From Antedon mediterranea (lineage: Eukaryota; Echinodermata; Crinoidea; Comatulida; Antedonidae): a stretch of 64,000 nucleotides of DNA. The stretch spans positions 18,731,001 through 18,795,000 of the forward strand of contig NC_092673.1 of the NCBI RefSeq assembly GCF_964355755.1, in the 5' to 3' direction. The notes beneath the pieces were generated by a model, which did no database searches, was not told the origin of the DNA, and saw only the letters and a list, made by a program, of their open reading frames with translations. The translations under genes and the position numbers were made by a program. Numbering within the stretch: the first letter of the stretch is position 1; every line of letters starts with the position of its first letter. Positions 1 to 9,581 of this stretch are shown in pieces.

Positions 1-235
1 GTGTATCACCGGGCGGTTTGGAATTTATTTCTATGCCTGTTGTGTTTATATATATATAAAAGTATCTCTCGAGATCCCGCTCAGTGAATAAATATACTGA
101 ATTATAGATGAGGGCGTATCAATTTGATCTCTGGTGCGCGTGCGTACAACTGAGGACTAGTTGTGTTCCAACCGTACCACGCCGAGAATGTTAAAGGGTC
201 GTTATCCGATCGAGTTAAAGAACAATACCATGAAA

Positions 236-307
236 GCCTCAGTGGTCTAATGGTTAGGGCAACTGCATATCAAGCAGACGGTCCGAGTTCGAGTCTCGGT
301 TGGGGCG
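236..307 (+). tRNA. tRNA-like sequence, copy 1 (tRNA gene, pseudogene or SINE head)
   Basis: A cloverleaf can be drawn. The acceptor arm GCCTCAG pairs with TTGGGGC using two wobble pairs. The D-loop contains GG, the anticodon stem has four pairs plus one mismatch, and the T arm is CCGAG/CTCGG with loop TTCGAGT. The A box (TGGTCTAATGG) and B box (GTTCGAGTC) fit the Pol III consensus. The anticodon reads ATC, which is unusual for Asp, and no T4 terminator follows closely. A tRNA-derived repeat is therefore as likely as a working gene. Confidence 0.55.
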
Positions 308-607
308 ACTTTCTCTCATTCTCACAGATTTCCTCATCTTTATCGTTTCAAAAATTAATTAAATAATTTTCAGTGTATCACCGGGCGGTTTGGAATTTAT
401 TTCTATGCCTGTTGTGTTTATATATATATAAAAGTATCTCTCGAGATCCTGCTCAGTGAATAAATATACTGAATTATAGATGAGGGCGTATCAATTTGAT
501 CTCTGGTGCGCGTGCGTACAACTGAGGACTAGTTGTGTTCCAACCGTACCACGCCGAGAATGTTAAAGGGTCGTTATCCGATCGAGTTAAAGAACAATAC
601 CATGAAA

Positions 608-679
608 GCCTCAGTGGTCTAATGGTTAGGGCAACTGCATATCAAGCAGACGGTCCGAGTTCGAGTCTCGGTTGGGGCG
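608..679 (+). tRNA. tRNA-like sequence, copy 2
   Basis: Identical in structure to the sequence at 236-307, exactly 372 bases downstream in the second tandem unit. The same reservations apply: ATC anticodon, base 32 an A, and no nearby T-run terminator. Confidence 0.55.
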
Positions 680-787
680 ACTTTCTCTCATTCTCACAGA
701 TTTCCTCATCTTTATCGTTTCAAAAATTAATTAAATAATCTTCAGTGTATCACCGGGCGGTTTGGAATTTATTTCTATGCCTGTTGT

Positions 788-823
<36 letters not shown>

Positions 824-859
824 TCATAATATTGAAAACTTGCTTTTCTTCAACCATAG

Positions 860-1374
860 ATTTCTCAGAGGATGATTTTCGACAGTTGATTACAGACTTT
901 GCACAATGGTTTGATGAACGTGGACTCCTTAACAGGCTACAAGTTCTATTCATAGAAATAGTAGGTGACGTTGAAGCAGTGAAAAAAGTTACCAGTACAA
1001 TAAAACTTTTAGCTCTTTTAACTGCAAATGGAAAATTGAGTCAAACAAATCTGTCTGTACTGTATGATGCAATAAAAGTAACTGAACAATTTGGCTTTGA
1101 GTCAACTATCACAGAAAAGCTTCCTGCTTTCAAAGACATCAAGGAACATGAGGTAGTATCATTTCCTGCACACACCCTAACAATTTTTAAGCTAGGAAAA
1201 AGTCTTAGTGATTCAGATAAAGAAACTCTTGATGGACGATACAACTTCCCTGTCCTTAAGGGGTATACTGACAGCTGGAGTTTAATTTTGGATTTTGTTC
1301 CTCGAGGGTTGTTGAGTGAAGACAAAATTAAATCCGTTAAGAAGATGTTGAAAGATGAGAAAAAGTGGAGGTGA
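860..1374 (+). CDS. Last exon of an upstream gene; two predicted death effector domains
   Basis: The exon follows an acceptor (ttcaaccatag, ending at 859) and stays open for about 171 codons to TGA at 1372-1374. The protein looks like two helical bundles. The first has the DED-like core LLALLTANGKLSQTNL; the second has SWSLILDFVPRGLLSEDKI just before the C-terminus. The pattern 'helix - longer helix with L-x-x-L - G-x-L-(S/T)-x-x-(N/K)-L' is that of DEDs such as those in caspase-8 and FLIP. This is by eye and no charge triad (RxDL) is obvious. The start of the gene lies before the window or beyond the tandem repeat. It is on the same strand as the large gene at 16107, which also encodes a tandem DED, so the two may be related neighbours. 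Confidence 0.55.
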
Positions 1375-1415
1375 CTTTGCAGTGGTTTATTGTTCAACAT
1401 TGATATAACTATGCA

Positions 1416-1421
1416 AATAAA
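1416..1421 (+). promoter_or_regulatory. Polyadenylation signal AATAAA
   Basis: AATAAA lies 42 bases after the stop codon of the exon ending at 1374 and fits the 3' UTR of that gene. About 190 bases without visible features follow before the satellite. Confidence 0.5.
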
Positions 1422-1607
1422 CAATGGATTGCAATAACATAAATAATGAAAATAATTATTATTTAGGGAACACTTGACAACTTTACACACTTCACATGGC
1501 CTATTGCAGCTAATGAGATTTAAAGCTATTCATTTTACTGTTTTTATTTTTGGAATATTAAACACCAGAAACTTTTCAAATTGAACTCTCATTTCTTTAG
1601 CAATATA

Positions 1608-2084
1608 TGTCCTGTATGTATTGTAATACTGCAATGCAGATTGTACACTATAGTCTATCTTGTATGAGTAGCCATTTATTTGTCAATGTAGTGTTAGGGT
1701 GTCATACCTCAGTGTATGCATTATAATACCACAATGCACGTAGTACGCTATAGTCTATCTTGTATGAGCAGCCATTTATTTGTCAATGTATTGTTAGGAT
1801 GTCATACCTCAGTGTGTAATTCCACAATGCAGGTAGTATGCTATAGTCTATCTTGTATGAGCAGCCGTTTATTTGTCAATGTAATGTTAGCGTGTCATAC
1901 CTCAGTGTATGCATAATACCACAATGCAGGTAGTACGCTATAGTCTATCTTGTATGAGCAGCCATTTATTTGTCAATGTATTGTTAGGATGTCATACCTC
2001 AGTGTGTAATTCCACAATGCAGGTAGTATGCTATAGTCTATCTTGTATGAGCAGCCGTTTATTTGTCAATGTAATGTTAGCGTG
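1608..2084. repeat. ~95-bp satellite, left part
   Basis: About five units of 93-100 bp. Each contains a form of cataccTCAGTGTATG, CCACAATGCAGG and TTATTTGTCAATGTA. All are of the sub-type with GCTATAGTCTATCTTGTATGAG. The array stops mid-unit at 2084, where the LINE begins, and resumes at about 6537. The short open frame across 1716-1916 is repeat translation, not a gene. Confidence 0.9.
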
Positions 2085-2381
2085 AAAACGTACCGGTATT
2101 GACACTGAGTGTACTAACAGCTACAGAATCGGGTGTATTTTCCCGATTTTTGATACAAATCTAACAGGATTTTGAAAATTTAGTAGGCTTATATATTTGG
2201 GTAATGTACTACTAGTATGAAATTTCAAGATCGGTGAAGATATTCTGTTAAGATTGATGTTTTTTATTCAGTCTCTGTGTCATTAAAAGCTAGCCCGAAC
2301 TGTCATTGGGATCACCGTTTGTCCAACCTGTGTGAGCTCATTGTTTGACCGGTAGCGTCCCCTTGAAATTGGCGCGTAGTG

Positions 2382-3593
2382 ATGGCGTCATCTGAAAGGG
2401 GGCTAGCTGGAACCGAAGACATTCTACAACGAAGTCAATTACATGGCGATCATGATGATAACTCGATTGCTAATCATGGTGGTGCTGATGAAGATGATGA
2501 CACCCAATTTGATCATCATGATTCCACTGGAAAAGGTCCAAATGATGTATTGATTAATGAACTTCTGTGCTTTATAGTCAATAACATGGGTAGTATGACA
2601 TTTGATCGGTTACATGCTATTTGTATGGCCAATTTTCCAAATGATGACATAAAGAAGGCCAAGGAGATGTTATGCGTCTGTGTAGGTGATCCTGAAAATG
2701 CGATTCATAAACCTCGACGCAAAGCTGATGGTATACTAAATGATGTGTTGGGCTATCTCATCCAATGTGACCTGTCTAAATTGCCTATTTTTGCTGCAGC
2801 AAACCTTAATAAAATACCGGTTGTGCCTGTGGATGCTATTGATGCCCCATTGATTTTCAGAGAACTACAAAGGTTGAGGACAGAATTCCATTGTGTTAAG
2901 GCCGACATAGCCTACGCTACTAACCAGCGATGTAAACTTGCTCAACAAGTGAGGGATGTTATGGATTCCCACAAAAAGTTAGCTGATCGTGATTTGCAAC
3001 CTATTACAAACACTGTAAGTAACAAACTGTTTTCTAACGTAGTAGCAACCAATACCGGCCCAGTTGCTAATAGTAAGAACAGCAACTCCGCTTCGGTAAC
3101 ACAGTTTGTGAAATCAGCTACCGTACCAGTATTGAAGAGGGGAATTACCCGTCCAGAAGTAAACAAACATGACGTAATGACTCATGCGCGTAGGCAAGCT
3201 CCGCCTTCCAGTGATCCGGACGCTCGTGATTGGATGGATTGTGATGACGGCTTTCAGTACCCAAGACGAAAACGCAAACGGGGTAATTTCAAGCGTGGAA
3301 CCGGTGTTGATATTGCTTTAAAAGGTAGGGATCCCCCACCTTACAAGATGTATGTAGGAAACCTGAGTCCTGATACTAAAGCGGACGAAATAAAATCGTA
3401 TCTAAAAAGAGTAAAGAAAATTGACGTTACTGTGGAAGTGTTGCCTAGTAAGCGTTCTGACTATACTTCGTTTATGGTTGAATGCGGTTTTGCACATAAG
3501 AACTGTATTAATGAAGCGGAGCTCTGGCCTCAATCTGCTATAATCAGACGGTATTATGAACCGATAAGGCAAACAATACATCATGATGGATAG
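2382..3593 (+). CDS. LINE ORF1 protein with RRM-like C-terminus
   Basis: Predicted 403 residues. The first ATG is at 2382; the in-frame codon just before it, at 2379, is GTG. The N-terminal third is acidic. A basic stretch (RRKRKRGNFKRG, about residues 295-306) could bind RNA or act as a nuclear signal. From about residue 320 the segment starting YKMYVGNLSPDTKADEI looks like an RNA-recognition motif, with the RNP2-like YVGNLS. In LINEs of this type ORF1 coats the element RNA to form the RNP. No zinc knuckle is seen. It overlaps ORF2 by 11 bases, suggesting coupled or reinitiated translation. Confidence 0.85.
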   Translation: MASSERGLAGTEDILQRSQLHGDHDDNSIANHGGADEDDDTQFDHHDSTGKGPNDVLINELLCFIVNNMGSMTFDRLHAICMANFPNDDIKKAKEMLCVCVGDPENAIHKPRRKADGILNDVLGYLIQCDLSKLPIFAAANLNKIPVVPVDAIDAPLIFRELQRLRTEFHCVKADIAYATNQRCKLAQQVRDVMDSHKKLADRDLQPITNTVSNKLFSNVVATNTGPVANSKNSNSASVTQFVKSATVPVLKRGITRPEVNKHDVMTHARRQAPPSSDPDARDWMDCDDGFQYPRRKRKRGNFKRGTGVDIALKGRDPPPYKMYVGNLSPDTKADEIKSYLKRVKKIDVTVEVLPSKRSDYTSFMVECGFAHKNCINEAELWPQSAIIRRYYEPIRQTIHHDG

Positions 3594-6417
3594 TGAATCT
3601 AAAATTAATTGTAGTAAACTGAAATGTGTTTCTTTTAACTGTAGGTCATTTAAATCTCGCAAAAACGAAATTTATGATCTTTGCATGAGTAATGATATTA
3701 TTGCCATTCAGGAGCATTGGCTGCTTGATGACGAGTTACCTATATTAAAATCATTACATGAAGAGTTTGATTGTTTTGGGATATCGTCTGTTAAGAGTTC
3801 CGATGGCTTACTTGAAGGACGCCCCTATGGAGGCATTGCCATATTTTATAGAAAATGTTTGCACGACTACATCAAAACAGTTAATTACAACGACAATAGG
3901 ATTATTGGTTTGGAACTAGGAAGTGGTAATGATATTACACTCCTTATCAATGTATATCTTCCTTATGAGTGCGATGAGCACTTCGCTGAATTTGTTGACT
4001 ACCTGGGTACAATTCAATCTATAATTAGTGATTTCCATGGTGATAAACTTATTGTATGTGGTGATTTTAATGCTGATCACAAAAAAAGATTTGGTGCTGA
4101 ATTGTTAAATTTTACATCCGAGTGCGACTTAATTTTAACTGATTTAAATCTATTAGGACAGCACTCTGATAACTTTACTTATATCAGTGATGCTTTTGCT
4201 ACAACGAGTTGGCTTGATCATGTCCTGTCTACCAACGGAGCTAATGCTCGGATAAAAGAGCTTTCCATACGTTATGACATGATCGGTTCGGATCATTTTC
4301 CACTTTGCTTTGTTTATGATTTTTCTTTTGAAATTGAACATGAAAAAGATGACCAAAAGAATTATACAAGCAATATAAATTGGCAGAAGGTTACTCATCA
4401 GGAAATTTACAACTATCAGGAGCGTACTGAATTGCTGCTTAATGATGTTGTTATTCCTCCTTCAGTATGTTCATGCAATGATGTAAATTGTGGTGACACT
4501 AAACATTTTGATGATATTGATACTTTGTATAATAATATAATTTCTTGTCTTAATCAAGCTGCTAATCATTCATTTGTTTCGCATGAAAGTAAATCTTTTA
4601 ACGTTGTTCCCGGTTGGAACGACTATGTTTCGGAAGCTCATGATATAGCTAGGGAAGCTTTCTTGTTGTGGAAATGTAATGGGAAACCTAGACATGGTCC
4701 TTTATTTGATACCATGAAAGTTGCTAGATCTCGTTTTAAACTGACTCTTCGGAACTGCAGACAGAATGAAGAGCAACTTCGAGCTGATAAGATTGCGAAC
4801 TCTTATATTAATAACGATTTTAACAGTTTTTGGAATAACGTAAAGCGTATGAACAACTCATCTTCTGGTTCATCTAACATTATTAATGATGTTAGAGGGG
4901 ATAATAATATATGTAAAACATGGGCTGATCATTATGAGAAGCTTTTCAATTGTGTTAACAATGATACTCATAGAATTTATGTTGAAAGACATCTTAATGA
5001 AATTAATGTATCTGCTTTTGATGATAAAATTTGTACTGATAGTAATATATTGGATAGTATAAATAAGCTCAATAGTGGTAAATCCCCTGGGTTTGACGGG
5101 CTTAGTGCAGAGCATTTGAAGTATGCTTCAAAACATGTTATTACTTTACTTAGTTTATGTTTTAATGCTATGTGTATCCACGGCCATGTCACTGATGAAA
5201 TGGTACGAGTTGTACTGGTGCCTATAATTAAGAGTAAATCTGGTGACATTACGAGTATGGATAATTATAGGCCTATAGCTCTTTCTTCTGTTGTATCTAA
5301 GATATTTGAAACATTGTTAATCAATTATTGTGGAGATACCCTTAAGTCAGGGGATCACCAGTTTGCTTTTAAAAGTCAACACTCAACGGATACTTGTATC
5401 TTTGTTTTTAAGCAGATAGTAGATTACTATAATAGGAATGGGAGCCCCGTATTTACTTGTTTTCTCGACGCGAGTAAAGCGTTCGACCGAGTCAATCACT
5501 GGTCACTGTACAGGCAATTAATTATGAGAGAAACAAACATTATTGCTATTAGACTTCTAAAATCTTGGTATGAGAATCAACGATTTTTTGTTAGATGGGG
5601 TAACTCTATGTCTTCAGGTTTTAAAGTTACCAATGGCGTTAGACAGGGTGGTGTTATGTCTCCTCTGTTATACAATGTTTACATTGACAATTTAAACAGT
5701 ATGCTTAGTGATTGTAATTTTGGTTGTGAGCTCAATAATACAAAGTTCAACAACTTAAGTTATGCAGATGACATGGTCTTACTTGCGCCCTCTTTAGATG
5801 CCCTCCAAAAGATGGTTAACATATGTGAGGATTTTGCTAATGACTTTGATGTATTATATAATTCAAAAAAATCAATTTGCATGTGTTTTTGCCCTAGGAA
5901 AAGAAAACTGAATGGTAATTATGTTACTGTTCTATGTGGTAAAGAACTAAATTACGTTCAATCCACTACCTACCTTGGTTGTGTTATCAGCAATGATACT
6001 AGGGACGAACTGGATATTAAAAGGCAATATCGATCATTATGTATTAGAGGTAACTCTCTTTGTAGAAAATTTAGTAAATGCTCAACAGATGTTAAGATTA
6101 CTTTGTTTAAGTCATACTGTATTAGTATGTATTGTGCGGCCTTATGGTGCGATTTTAATGTAAAAACTATAAAGTCATTACAGGTCTGTTATAATAACGC
6201 ACTTAGAAAGATTTTAAGACGCTCAAGGAGCTGTAGTGCTAGTGCTATGTTTGTTGATAACCATGTTCCCTCTTTCTATGAGTACATTCGGAAATCAATT
6301 TTTTGTTTCAAAACAAAAATTGAAAAAAGCTGTAATACTTTAATTACATGTGTTTTTTCTCGTATTCTAAAAGATTCAAAGTTGCATAGAAAATGGACAG
6401 AACTTTTGTATATTTAA
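3583..6417 (+). CDS. LINE ORF2: AP endonuclease and reverse transcriptase
   Basis: Predicted 944 residues, uninterrupted. The N-terminal APE-type endonuclease has the expected residues: N in FNCRSF near 19, E in IQEHW near 44, GDFN at 160-163 and SDH at 236-238. The reverse transcriptase spans about 500-770, with the GKSPGFDGLS entry motif, the first catalytic Asp in FLDASKAFD (from about 627), GVRQGGVMSPLLYN and YADD at 727-730. No RNase H or C-terminal Cys-rich finger is evident. The protein would nick target DNA and copy element RNA by target-primed reverse transcription. The catalytic set looks complete, so activity is possible but not shown. Confidence 0.93.
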   Translation: MMDSESKINCSKLKCVSFNCRSFKSRKNEIYDLCMSNDIIAIQEHWLLDDELPILKSLHEEFDCFGISSVKSSDGLLEGRPYGGIAIFYRKCLHDYIKTVNYNDNRIIGLELGSGNDITLLINVYLPYECDEHFAEFVDYLGTIQSIISDFHGDKLIVCGDFNADHKKRFGAELLNFTSECDLILTDLNLLGQHSDNFTYISDAFATTSWLDHVLSTNGANARIKELSIRYDMIGSDHFPLCFVYDFSFEIEHEKDDQKNYTSNINWQKVTHQEIYNYQERTELLLNDVVIPPSVCSCNDVNCGDTKHFDDIDTLYNNIISCLNQAANHSFVSHESKSFNVVPGWNDYVSEAHDIAREAFLLWKCNGKPRHGPLFDTMKVARSRFKLTLRNCRQNEEQLRADKIANSYINNDFNSFWNNVKRMNNSSSGSSNIINDVRGDNNICKTWADHYEKLFNCVNNDTHRIYVERHLNEINVSAFDDKICTDSNILDSINKLNSGKSPGFDGLSAEHLKYASKHVITLLSLCFNAMCIHGHVTDEMVRVVLVPIIKSKSGDITSMDNYRPIALSSVVSKIFETLLINYCGDTLKSGDHQFAFKSQHSTDTCIFVFKQIVDYYNRNGSPVFTCFLDASKAFDRVNHWSLYRQLIMRETNIIAIRLLKSWYENQRFFVRWGNSMSSGFKVTNGVRQGGVMSPLLYNVYIDNLNSMLSDCNFGCELNNTKFNNLSYADDMVLLAPSLDALQKMVNICEDFANDFDVLYNSKKSICMCFCPRKRKLNGNYVTVLCGKELNYVQSTTYLGCVISNDTRDELDIKRQYRSLCIRGNSLCRKFSKCSTDVKITLFKSYCISMYCAALWCDFNVKTIKSLQVCYNNALRKILRRSRSCSASAMFVDNHVPSFYEYIRKSIFCFKTKIEKSCNTLITCVFSRILKDSKLHRKWTELLYI

Positions 6418-6536
6418 TCTCATGTATACTTTTACGTGTGTTAACTAGTATCAGTAAAGCCATAATATGTGTTGTTTTTGTAAACTTTATGTGTTTCATA
6501 TGGACAGTTTGTCTGAAATAAAGTTGAATTGAATTG

Positions 6537-7985
6537 ATACCTCAGTGTATGTCGTGTGATATCACAATGCAGATTGTACACTAATAGTTGAATGAGCAGC
6601 CGTTTATTTGTCAATGTAATGTTAGCGTGTCATACCTCAGTGTATGTATTGTAATACCACAATGCAGGTTGTACACTAATAGTTGAATGAGCAGCCGTTT
6701 ATTTGTCAATGTAATGTTAGCGTGTCATACCTCAGTGTATGTATTGTAATACCACAATGCAGGTAGTACACTAATAGTTGAATGAGCAGCCGTTATTTGT
6801 TAATGTAATGTCAGCGTGTCATACCTCAGTGTATGTATTGTAATACCACAATGCAGGTTGTACACTAATAGTTGAATGAGCAGCCGTTATTCGTTAATGT
6901 AATCTCAGCGTGTCATACCTCAGTGTATGTATTGTAATACCACAATGCAGGTACACTATAGTTAAATGAGCAACCGTTTATTTGTCAATGTAATGTTAGC
7001 GTGTCATACCTCAGTGTATGTATTGTAATACCACAATGCAGGTAGTACACTATAGTTAAATGAGCAACCGTTTATTTGTCAATGTAATGTTAGCGTGTCA
7101 TACCTCAGTGTATGTATTGTAATACCACAATGCAGGTTGTACACTAATAGTTGAATGATCAGCCGTTTATTTGTCAATGTAGTGTTAGGGTGTCATACCT
7201 CAGTGTTTGTATTGTAATATCACAATGCAGGTTGTACACTAATAGTTGAATGATCAACCGTTTATTTGTCAATGTAACGTTAGCGTGTCATACCTCAGTG
7301 TATGCATAATACCACAATGCAGGTAGTATGCTATAGTCTATCTTGTATGAGCAGCTATTTATTTGTCAATGTAGTGTTAGGGTGTCATACCTCAGTGTTT
7401 GTATTGTAATATCACAATGCAGGTTGTACACTAATAGTTGAATGATCAACCGTTTATTTGTCAATGTAACGTTAGCGTGTCATACCTCAGTGTATGCATA
7501 ATACCACAATGCAGGTAGTATGCTATAGTCTATCTTGTATGAGCAGCCATTTATTTGTCAATGTAGTGTTAGGGTGTCATACCTCAGTGTATGTATTGTA
7601 ATACCACAATGCAGGTAGTATGCTATAGTCTATCTTGTATGAGCAGCCATTTATTTGTCAATGTAGTGTTAGGGTGTCATACCTCAGTGTATGTATTGTA
7701 ATATCACAATGCAAGTAGTATGCTATAGTCTATCTTGTATGAGTAGCCATTTATTTGTCAAATGTAGTGTTAGGGTGTCATACCTCAGTGTATGCATAAT
7801 ACCACAATGCAGGTAGTATGCTATAGTCTATCTTGTATGAGCAGCCATTTATTTGTCAATGTAGTGTTAGCGTGTCATACCTCAGTGTATGCATAATACC
7901 ACAATGCAGGTAGTATGCTATAGTCTATCTTGTATGAGCAGCCATTTATTTGTCAATGTAGTGTTAGGGTGTCGTAGCTCAGTGT
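6537..7985. repeat. ~95-bp satellite, right part
   Basis: About 15 further units in register with 1608-2084. Two sub-types are present: units with CACTAATAGTTGAATGAGCAGCC predominate nearest the LINE, then units with GCTATAGTCTATCTTGTATGAG return. A few units carry GTTAAATGAGCAACC. No coding capacity. Confidence 0.9.
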
Positions 7986-9355
7986 ATGTACAGATACAGT
8001 ATTACTACTATACATATTTTATGCGATTATTTCTGACATGACAAGATTAAAGCTTTGCTTAATACTGTTTTTTTTTTATTGGTTTCCATTTTATATTAAT
8101 TTAGTATTTGTTTTTTTAAATGAAATTAAATAACATTAGCTATGTATGTGTTTAATCGCCCTTAACATTATTTGGGAAATTGTTTTTAAATGAAAACAAA
8201 CTACCGGCATAAAACGATAATGCAATTAAGAAGTCATTTTTTGTTTACAACTTCAAAATTTCAATTTAGTATAAATGACCCACCATTTGTACCTATCTAG
8301 TGAGTAGCTCAACATTTAAATGACCCACCCTTTGTACCTATTTCATAGTGAGTAGCTCAACATTTAAAAGTTTATTTGGTTTAGATGCAGTTTATTTATT
8401 TGTTGTACATTACAGTGATGAAATATTATAATATAAAATGTGAATAAGATGATTTATTTTTGTATAAAGAACATTGTAATAATAAATATACAGTAATTTA
8501 TATTTTGATTCATTTTATCAGTCATTGTGTTTTGTGTGTATAGCAATATAAAGGATTACTTGTGTTATAAATTGTCTGCTACATTAATTTTGTAACTGTA
8601 AAATACAGTCAACTCTCCCAACCCAAAACATTCATGAAAACTCTTAACAAGAATATTTTAAAGACCAGAATTCCTTTCATTCTTTTATAAAATGCTTTTA
8701 AGAAATCATACTTTTTAGCTTTGATCAAGTGTGTTTGGCTTCTATAGAGAGCTCTATATCTTAATTGATATAATAGGTGTTACATTTGTCTTATTTTCAG
8801 CATTGAAGCTGCTTTTTGTTTTATCTACCATAGAACAAAAATATAAAAGAAATTAATTCAATTTTTCTTTTCTAATAAAATGCGTAAAAAGAATTAAAAA
8901 AATAAAATATAAAACTGGATATTATTCTTTATACAAATTTGTAAGGAAGGATTTAATTGGAAGAGGAAGAAGAGAAATGTAGTCCTAATAAAACTTATAG
9001 CAATATAATATTTTATCCATTTTACCATGGAGAAATATGATATTAATTATTAACCGGAGTTTTTATGTTACCGCGATGTGGCCAATCGGGCCAATTACAG
9101 TAAATCATGGTAAATGTATTTTTTTTTTTTTTAACTCTTGCGTTTTATATAAACATTGATTGCGCCCTCAATAAAGTTTAATTTCAACAACATACCACAC
9201 AAACAAACTTTGACAACATGTATCTGAATAAAAAAAAGTAAGTAGGGCCTATTTATCTTATTATGGACTTAAAAGCCAACGGAATTCTTTAGAATGGCAG
9301 ATAATATTCATTGATAGGCATTATTAAACCTATCTTACTCATATTATGTTGGACT
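7986..9355. other. AT-rich non-coding stretch
   Basis: No exon or transposon protein is recognisable. The only structure I see is a short direct repeat at about 8274-8367 (two copies of a unit with AATGACCCACC...TTTGTACCTAT and GTGAGTAGCTCAACATTTAAA) and homopolymer runs. Confidence 0.6.
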
Positions 9356-9532
9356 TGTAATGTATTGTATTCATGATCATGTAGAATAATGATACAGCGC
9401 CCTCTATCCGATGTGGATTCATGTATTTGTTGGTGAATAAAGCACTCCAGTACACACGGCAAAACGAGGTGTCCATTGTATTTATTTTCGTTAATGAATC
9501 ACATAATATTAAACATAATATCGGACATTGCA
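9356..9532 (+). repeat. 5' LTR (177 bp)
   Basis: Starts TGTAATGTATTG and ends GGACATTGCA. It contains AATAAA at 9436-9441, the likely poly(A) signal. It is identical to the 3' LTR except for ten bases (9440-9449) missing from the latter. Confidence 0.95.
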
Positions 9533-9550
9533 TGGTGTCAGAAGTGCAGG
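9533..9550 (+). promoter_or_regulatory. Primer-binding site
   Basis: TGGTGTCAGAAGTGCAGG directly abuts the 5' LTR. The TGG start would pair with a tRNA CCA end. The sequence resembles PBSs used by Mag/SURL-like elements; the exact tRNA cannot be settled here. Confidence 0.8.
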
Positions 9551-9581
9551 AACTGTGAAGTAAGTACTGGTGACCACAAAT

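Larger units (their letters stand above)
1..820 (+). repeat. 372-bp tandem unit, two full copies and one partial, ending in a TA tract
   Basis: Copy 1 is 1-372, copy 2 is 373-744, and a third starts at 745 and breaks into a TA microsatellite at about 790-820. I see only a few substitutions between the full copies (for example near 89/461 and 369/741). The window begins exactly at a unit start, so the array probably continues upstream. Each full copy contains a tRNA-like sequence. The open frames of 67 codons in each unit are a by-product of the repeat. Confidence 0.9.
2085..6537 (+). mobile_element. Full-length non-LTR retrotransposon (LINE) inserted in the satellite
   Basis: About 4.45 kb. 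It has a ~300-base 5' leader (2085-2381), two overlapping open frames, a short 3' UTR and an AATAAAG followed by the tail TTGAATTGAATTGA. It lies inside one satellite unit: the left flank ends ...gttagcgtg and the right resumes (a)tacctcag, so two or three target bases are missing and no target-site duplication is seen. Both frames are uninterrupted, which suggests a recent insertion. Protein features (ORF1 with an RRM-like end; APE endonuclease plus reverse transcriptase, no RNase H) fit the CR1/L2/Jockey-group LINEs. I do not assign the clade. Confidence 0.9.

Noticed and set aside
236-307. Confident call as a working tRNA-Asp
   Set aside because: ATC anticodon, base 32 A, a stem mismatch and no nearby terminator; left as tRNA-like.
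163-738. Two identical 67-codon frames overlapping the tRNA-like sequences
   Set aside because: Start codons are not ATG in context and the frames run through the tRNA-like sequence; duplicated only because the unit is.
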